Assembly (NCBI GenBank): GCA_041394945.1
Contig: JAWKHH010000003.1
Coordinates: 1,178,001-1,242,000 of the forward strand
Origin: Bryobacteraceae bacterium
GTDB lineage: Bacteria > Acidobacteriota > Terriglobia > Bryobacterales > Bryobacteraceae
DNA length: 64,000 nt
Direction: 5' to 3'
Shown: one piece after another, positions 60,271 through 64,000 of the stretch
Layout: every line of letters begins with the position of its first letter
How positions within the stretch are numbered: the stretch's first letter is position 1
The notes under the pieces: generated by a model
Databases searched by the model: none
The model's input: the letters and a program-made list of their open reading frames with translations, nothing else
What the model was told of the DNA's origin: nothing
Translations under genes and position numbers: made by a program

Positions 60271-63200
60271 TTAGTCCGGCACTCCCTCCCGCGTGGCGGC
60301 CGATTCGTTTTCAGCCGGCAGCCACTGCGCCAGGGCCCGCGCGAGTTGAGCGAGTTCGATCGGCTTCGAGAGATAGTCGTCCATGCCCGAAAGCAGGCAC
60401 CGCTCGCGGTCACCTGGCATGACATTGGCGGTGAGGGCGACCACCGGAGTCCTGGGCGTTCCGGATTGCGACTCGCGTTCCCGGATGGACCGGGTGGTCT
60501 CGAAGCCGTCGATGCCGGGCATATGGCAATCCATCAGCACGAGGCGGTAGGGCCGGCGCCGGAGCTTGGCGAGGCCTTCTTCGCCGCTCGAGGCGGTGTC
60601 GGACTCGAAGCCGAGTTTGCGAAGCAGCCGCTGCGCCACCTTCTGGTTCACGAGGTTGTCTTCCACGACGAGGATGCGGCCGGCCGGGCACTCGTCGACG
60701 GCCGAGTTAACACCGCAGGCGGGATCGGCCGAGGCCGCGAATTCGTGCCCGGATGCGCGGCCCAGCGCCGACTCCATCGACTGTCGAAGCTGGGTGGGCC
60801 GAATGGGTTTGGCGATGCACGTCGCCACCGATTGCGTCCGTAGCTTCGGCGAGGACAGCAGATCGGTGACGGAGGCATAGAGAATGACCGCGGGGGCGCG
60901 TGAGTACCGGGCGTGAAGGTTGGCCGCCAGCTCGACACCGTCCATGCCCGGGAGGCGAAAGTTCGCGGCGAGGATCCGGAAGCCGTCGCCTGCGCGGTCC
61001 GCCGACGCGGCAATGGCGATCGCCTCCTCGGCGGATGCGCAGACGGTGGCGCGCAGGCCCCACCGCGCCGCGTACTCGGCGAGCACGGCACGGCTGATCC
61101 CGTTGCCGTCGGCGATCAGGACGCGGGCGCCTTCGAGGAGATTGGGCTGCGTGGTCCGGTTGCAGGGCGATTCTGGCTGGGCCGTGGGCAGCGGTAGTTC
61201 GATGAGGAAGGCCGAGCCTTTGCCGGCTTCGCTTTCCACGTCGATCGTGCCGCCCATCAGCTCGATGAGTCGCCTCGAGATCGTGAGTCCAAGGCCGGAT
61301 CCGCCGAACCGGCGCGTTGTTGAGGCGTCGGCCTGGGTGAAAGTTTCGAAGATCTTCGAGAGAAGCTCGGGCTCGATGCCGATGCCGGTATCGCGCACGG
61401 CGATGCGAACGTGGGAATCGACGCCGCCGGAAGGGGCGACGGCGGAATGATTCCCGTAGTCCAGGTGGACGTGGACCGATCCGTTCGCGGTGAACTTGAT
61501 GGCGTTGCCAACGAGGTTGATGAGCACCTGGCGGATGCGTCCGGCATCGCCGACAAAGAGGGATCCAGCGGCGGGCGGATAGCGGATCACGAACTCGAGG
61601 TCCTTTTCGGCCGCGCCGTGGGCGAGCGTCTGGCCGACCTCTTCCACCATCGCGTGCAGATCGAACGGAACGCGTTCGATGTGGACCTTTCCGGCCTCGA
61701 GCTTCGAGAAATCGAGGATGTCGTTGATCACACCGAGGAGAGCTCGCCCAGACCGCCGCACCATTTCGGCGCATTCGCGTTGTTCGGCGTTGAGGCCGGT
61801 GTCGAGAAGGAGAGTGGTCATCCCGATGACGCCGTTCATCGGAGTGCGTATCTCATGGCTCATGTTGGCGACGAAGTCGCTCTTGGCGCGGCTGGCCTGC
61901 TCGGCGGCCACCTTGAGCGATTCCACCTGTTCGAGCTTGCGTCGAATCACGTCCGTCTGGTCGCGCACGCGGCGGCGCAGCGAGAGGACCCAGAACGCGG
62001 CGAGGAGGCCGAGCGCACCGGCGACCGCCGCCGCCGTCCAGGCCCGGCCCGCGGTCCACCAGGGAGCGTCGCGCACGAGGACGATGTCGGAAGGCGAACG
62101 GGCGAGGAGCGTGAAGGATCGAACCAGCGCCGGAGAAGGGGCGGGCGAATGGAGGCCTTCGGTTCGAAACTGGCAGATGCCGGCGACGGTGAGCAGACTT
62201 CCGGGTTCGAAGGCCCGGCCGGCTGAGGGCTCCGCGAGCTCGACGTCAAAGACGCGGTTGCCGGCCTGGAGCACGAGGGTCTCCTTCACTCCGTCGCTCA
62301 CCTGGTTGACGAGCGTGCCTTCGGTTTCGAGGAACTGGCCGTTGCGGTTGTCCTCAATGACGTCGCTCGCCCGGACTCGCAAGGGCAGGGGGGCGGGACC
62401 GTGCGCGATCACCCGGACCTCGGCATCCTCGAGCTCCGGAGTCATGCCCTGGACCACAGGAAAGCCCAGGACCTCCACCTCGTCTCCCAGGCGCAGGACG
62501 GCGAGTTCGTGATTACGAACGGTCACGGTCCCGGTTTCGTCGGTGACGTAGGAGGGACCACGGTCACTGGCGTAGGTCACCGCGCCGCGCACCAGGACGC
62601 GGTGTCCGCCGCCGGCTTCTTGCAGGTACCGCAACAGGTGGAGGATCCGCTCGCGGCGCATCACACCCGCGACGGGCGGAGCCTCAAGGATTTCGATATC
62701 GCCGGGAGCGTCGATCAGGATCTTCGCGCCGAGGGCCTGGCGGCGGGAGTTGGCGCGGGTGCCGCTTATGCCGCGGACCCGCACTTTGGCATCGACGAGC
62801 ACTCCCGGGCCGGGTTCGCCGAGCAGGCGTCCGGCAAACCGCTGCGAACCGTTGGCGAAGGTGAGCTCGGTGTGGCCGGGCTCGCGGGCGACGGAGCGTA
62901 CGAAGGCATCCACTTCCACGCGAAGGCTGTCGGACCTGCCGGTGACGATTTGTTCGATGGGCAGGCGCATCGGCGGCGGCGCCGGGCCGCTACCCTCCCT
63001 CGTGACGCGAGCCGCGGTGACGAACGAAGCGAATCCCGGCGTCGACACGCCCTCGACGGCGACGCGGTCCCCGGCGCGGAGCGCGAGCCCATTGAGGGAA
63101 TGGGTGGCGACGTAGATGCCGCCAGAGCGATCCTGAACGAAGAGGGTTCCGAGGATGGGATCGAAGTAGGTGACGGCGGCGCGCAGCCGCACCGGGTAGG

Positions 63201-63993
63201 ATCGGGCGGCGTCTTCGGGCGCCAGCCGCTGGACGTCGCGAGCGCGGACAAGCATGGGCAGACCGGCCACTCCGCCGGCGGCCAGCCTGCTGCCGGGCTC
63301 ATCGTGGCTTTCACCCCGCGGGAACAGGCTTGCATCGACGAGCCGGAACGTCGCGCCGGAACCCAGACGCGGCCCGTCCTGGTGGTCATCAATGAACGCG
63401 AAGACGTCGCGCACGCGTTCGCCGGCCTCGGACACGGAGACTTCGCCGCGAATCGGGGCAGAGCCAGTGGAATCGCCGAGCACCAACCCTTTGCCGCCCG
63501 CGTCGAGAGTGAGAGCGCCGCGCAGGTGGACCCGGTGCGGCGTGAGGCGCAACGGTGGAACGGCCAGTTCGCGGAGCGTCCGGACGGGCAATGACTCGAG
63601 ATCGGGCGGCGGCCGCACCACGGTCACATCGTCCAGGCTCGGCACCCAGAGCTTGCGGCCGCCGCCGTCGCGGGCACGCTCCGGATCGAGCACGCCGCGG
63701 ACGCGGACCAAGGCATCCACGTAACGCCAGAAGTCGCTTCCGGTGAGCGTGAGGACGACGAGTTTGCAGTCGGCTCCATCCTGGGACCGCAACCGCAGCC
63801 GGAGGCGGCCGTTGCTCTCGAGCACCACCGAACGGACGACACCTTCCACTACGGTCAGGCGTGAAGTGAAGCTCTGCCAGTCCGCGGCGGGGAGCGGCGC
63901 CGCGGCTGGCAGACCCCGCCCATCCAGCCGGCGGATCCCGGCGCGGACGGCGGCGGAGGCGGCGATGCCACCGCGCACTCCGCGGACTTCCAC
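60271..63993 (-). CDS. Giant hybrid histidine kinase with OB-like sensor repeats and a pseudo-receiver
   Basis: 1240 residues are visible. The frame is still open at the window edge, so the GTG at 63993 is only the furthest start seen and the true N-terminus may lie outside. The first 640 residues consist of several repeated beta-barrel (OB-like) units (VRLRAAVTYFDPILGTLFVQDRSGGIYV; VLVRGAVTYASDRGPSYVTDETGTVTV). A transmembrane helix follows at about 650-670, then HisKA with the phospho-His near 712 (MSHEIRTPMNGV) and HATPase (NAIKFTANG, DTGIGIEPE, GGSGLGLTISRRL). A first receiver has Asn in place of the phospho-acceptor Asp (LAANFRLPGMDG). A second, intact receiver has LVLMDCHMPGIDG with Lys in YLSKPIE. 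Confidence 0.9.
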   Translation of the reverse strand: MEVRGVRGGIAASAAVRAGIRRLDGRGLPAAAPLPAADWQSFTSRLTVVEGVVRSVVLESNGRLRLRLRSQDGADCKLVVLTLTGSDFWRYVDALVRVRGVLDPERARDGGGRKLWVPSLDDVTVVRPPPDLESLPVRTLRELAVPPLRLTPHRVHLRGALTLDAGGKGLVLGDSTGSAPIRGEVSVSEAGERVRDVFAFIDDHQDGPRLGSGATFRLVDASLFPRGESHDEPGSRLAAGGVAGLPMLVRARDVQRLAPEDAARSYPVRLRAAVTYFDPILGTLFVQDRSGGIYVATHSLNGLALRAGDRVAVEGVSTPGFASFVTAARVTREGSGPAPPPMRLPIEQIVTGRSDSLRVEVDAFVRSVAREPGHTELTFANGSQRFAGRLLGEPGPGVLVDAKVRVRGISGTRANSRRQALGAKILIDAPGDIEILEAPPVAGVMRRERILHLLRYLQEAGGGHRVLVRGAVTYASDRGPSYVTDETGTVTVRNHELAVLRLGDEVEVLGFPVVQGMTPELEDAEVRVIAHGPAPLPLRVRASDVIEDNRNGQFLETEGTLVNQVSDGVKETLVLQAGNRVFDVELAEPSAGRAFEPGSLLTVAGICQFRTEGLHSPAPSPALVRSFTLLARSPSDIVLVRDAPWWTAGRAWTAAAVAGALGLLAAFWVLSLRRRVRDQTDVIRRKLEQVESLKVAAEQASRAKSDFVANMSHEIRTPMNGVIGMTTLLLDTGLNAEQRECAEMVRRSGRALLGVINDILDFSKLEAGKVHIERVPFDLHAMVEEVGQTLAHGAAEKDLEFVIRYPPAAGSLFVGDAGRIRQVLINLVGNAIKFTANGSVHVHLDYGNHSAVAPSGGVDSHVRIAVRDTGIGIEPELLSKIFETFTQADASTTRRFGGSGLGLTISRRLIELMGGTIDVESEAGKGSAFLIELPLPTAQPESPCNRTTQPNLLEGARVLIADGNGISRAVLAEYAARWGLRATVCASAEEAIAIAASADRAGDGFRILAANFRLPGMDGVELAANLHARYSRAPAVILYASVTDLLSSPKLRTQSVATCIAKPIRPTQLRQSMESALGRASGHEFAASADPACGVNSAVDECPAGRILVVEDNLVNQKVAQRLLRKLGFESDTASSGEEGLAKLRRRPYRLVLMDCHMPGIDGFETTRSIRERESQSGTPRTPVVALTANVMPGDRERCLLSGMDDYLSKPIELAQLARALAQWLPAENESAATREGVPD

Positions 63994-64000
63994 CTCCTGC

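Overview
The window looks like a chromosome segment of a soil acidobacterium of the Solibacter/Bryobacter type. It is GC-rich, and it carries several families expanded in that lineage. These are proteins with the Solibacter C-terminal domain (TIGR03437), an Oar-like TonB-dependent receptor with an N-terminal carboxypeptidase-regulatory domain, Tat-exported Gfo/Idh/MocA oxidoreductases, a PEP-CTERM protein, and a family with the N-terminal motif AANRANAKKSTGPRTPEGKA. No rRNA or tRNA gene was recognised.

Layout. 1-9116: sulfatase and SDR pair, a FecR-like secreted protein, a TPR protein, cytochrome c, a thioredoxin-fold protein, a divergent Lgt-like membrane protein and a large SBBP/TIGR03437 beta-propeller protein. 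9117-12426: a decayed copy of the atpC 3' end, then three start/stop-coupled secreted genes; the first is split by a run of eight G. 12704-18567: the F1Fo ATP synthase operon without a and c subunits (b', b, delta, alpha, gamma, beta, epsilon). 18754-29740: housekeeping and metabolic genes (CBS-pair protein, Gfo/Idh pair, ilvD, DHOD-like, M23 peptidase), interrupted by a SIR2-like protein with a C-terminal GAF-like region plus a small basic partner, and by a VapBC toxin-antitoxin pair. 29823-43959: TonB receptor and a run of exported sugar-type enzymes (Gfo/Idh, MR/MLE, RraA, AGE epimerase), plus a MocR regulator divergent from a DUF3179-cupin operon. 44125-46355: decayed genes and a cell-wall amidase.

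The centre of interest is 46.0-57.4 kb, a conflict or defence island bracketed by two same-orientation copies of a hairpin repeat. It contains a decayed STAND NTPase, a subtilisin protease, and a 1012-residue protein that joins a trypsin-like protease, a NACHT NTPase and a formylglycine-generating-enzyme (C-type-lectin fold) domain. The last 133 bp of that gene are the variable repeat (VR) of a diversity-generating retroelement (DGR). The reverse transcriptase, the Avd accessory protein and the matching template repeat (TR1) follow. VR and TR1 differ at 19 positions, and every one of them is an adenine in TR1. This is the direct signature of adenine-specific mutagenic retrohoming. Beyond TR1 lies an IetA-IetS-like AAA ATPase/subtilisin pair, and directly after it a second, diverged template repeat (TR2).

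57.5-64 kb holds a terminase-like ATPase remnant, an ADP-ribosylglycohydrolase-family protein and a very large hybrid histidine kinase.

Proposed working model (inference): the hypervariable lectin-fold domain senses an invader-derived ligand, the NACHT module oligomerises, and the trypsin-like and subtilisin proteases act as effector and relay. The IetAS pair is a second protease-based system that shares the neighbourhood and a TR copy.
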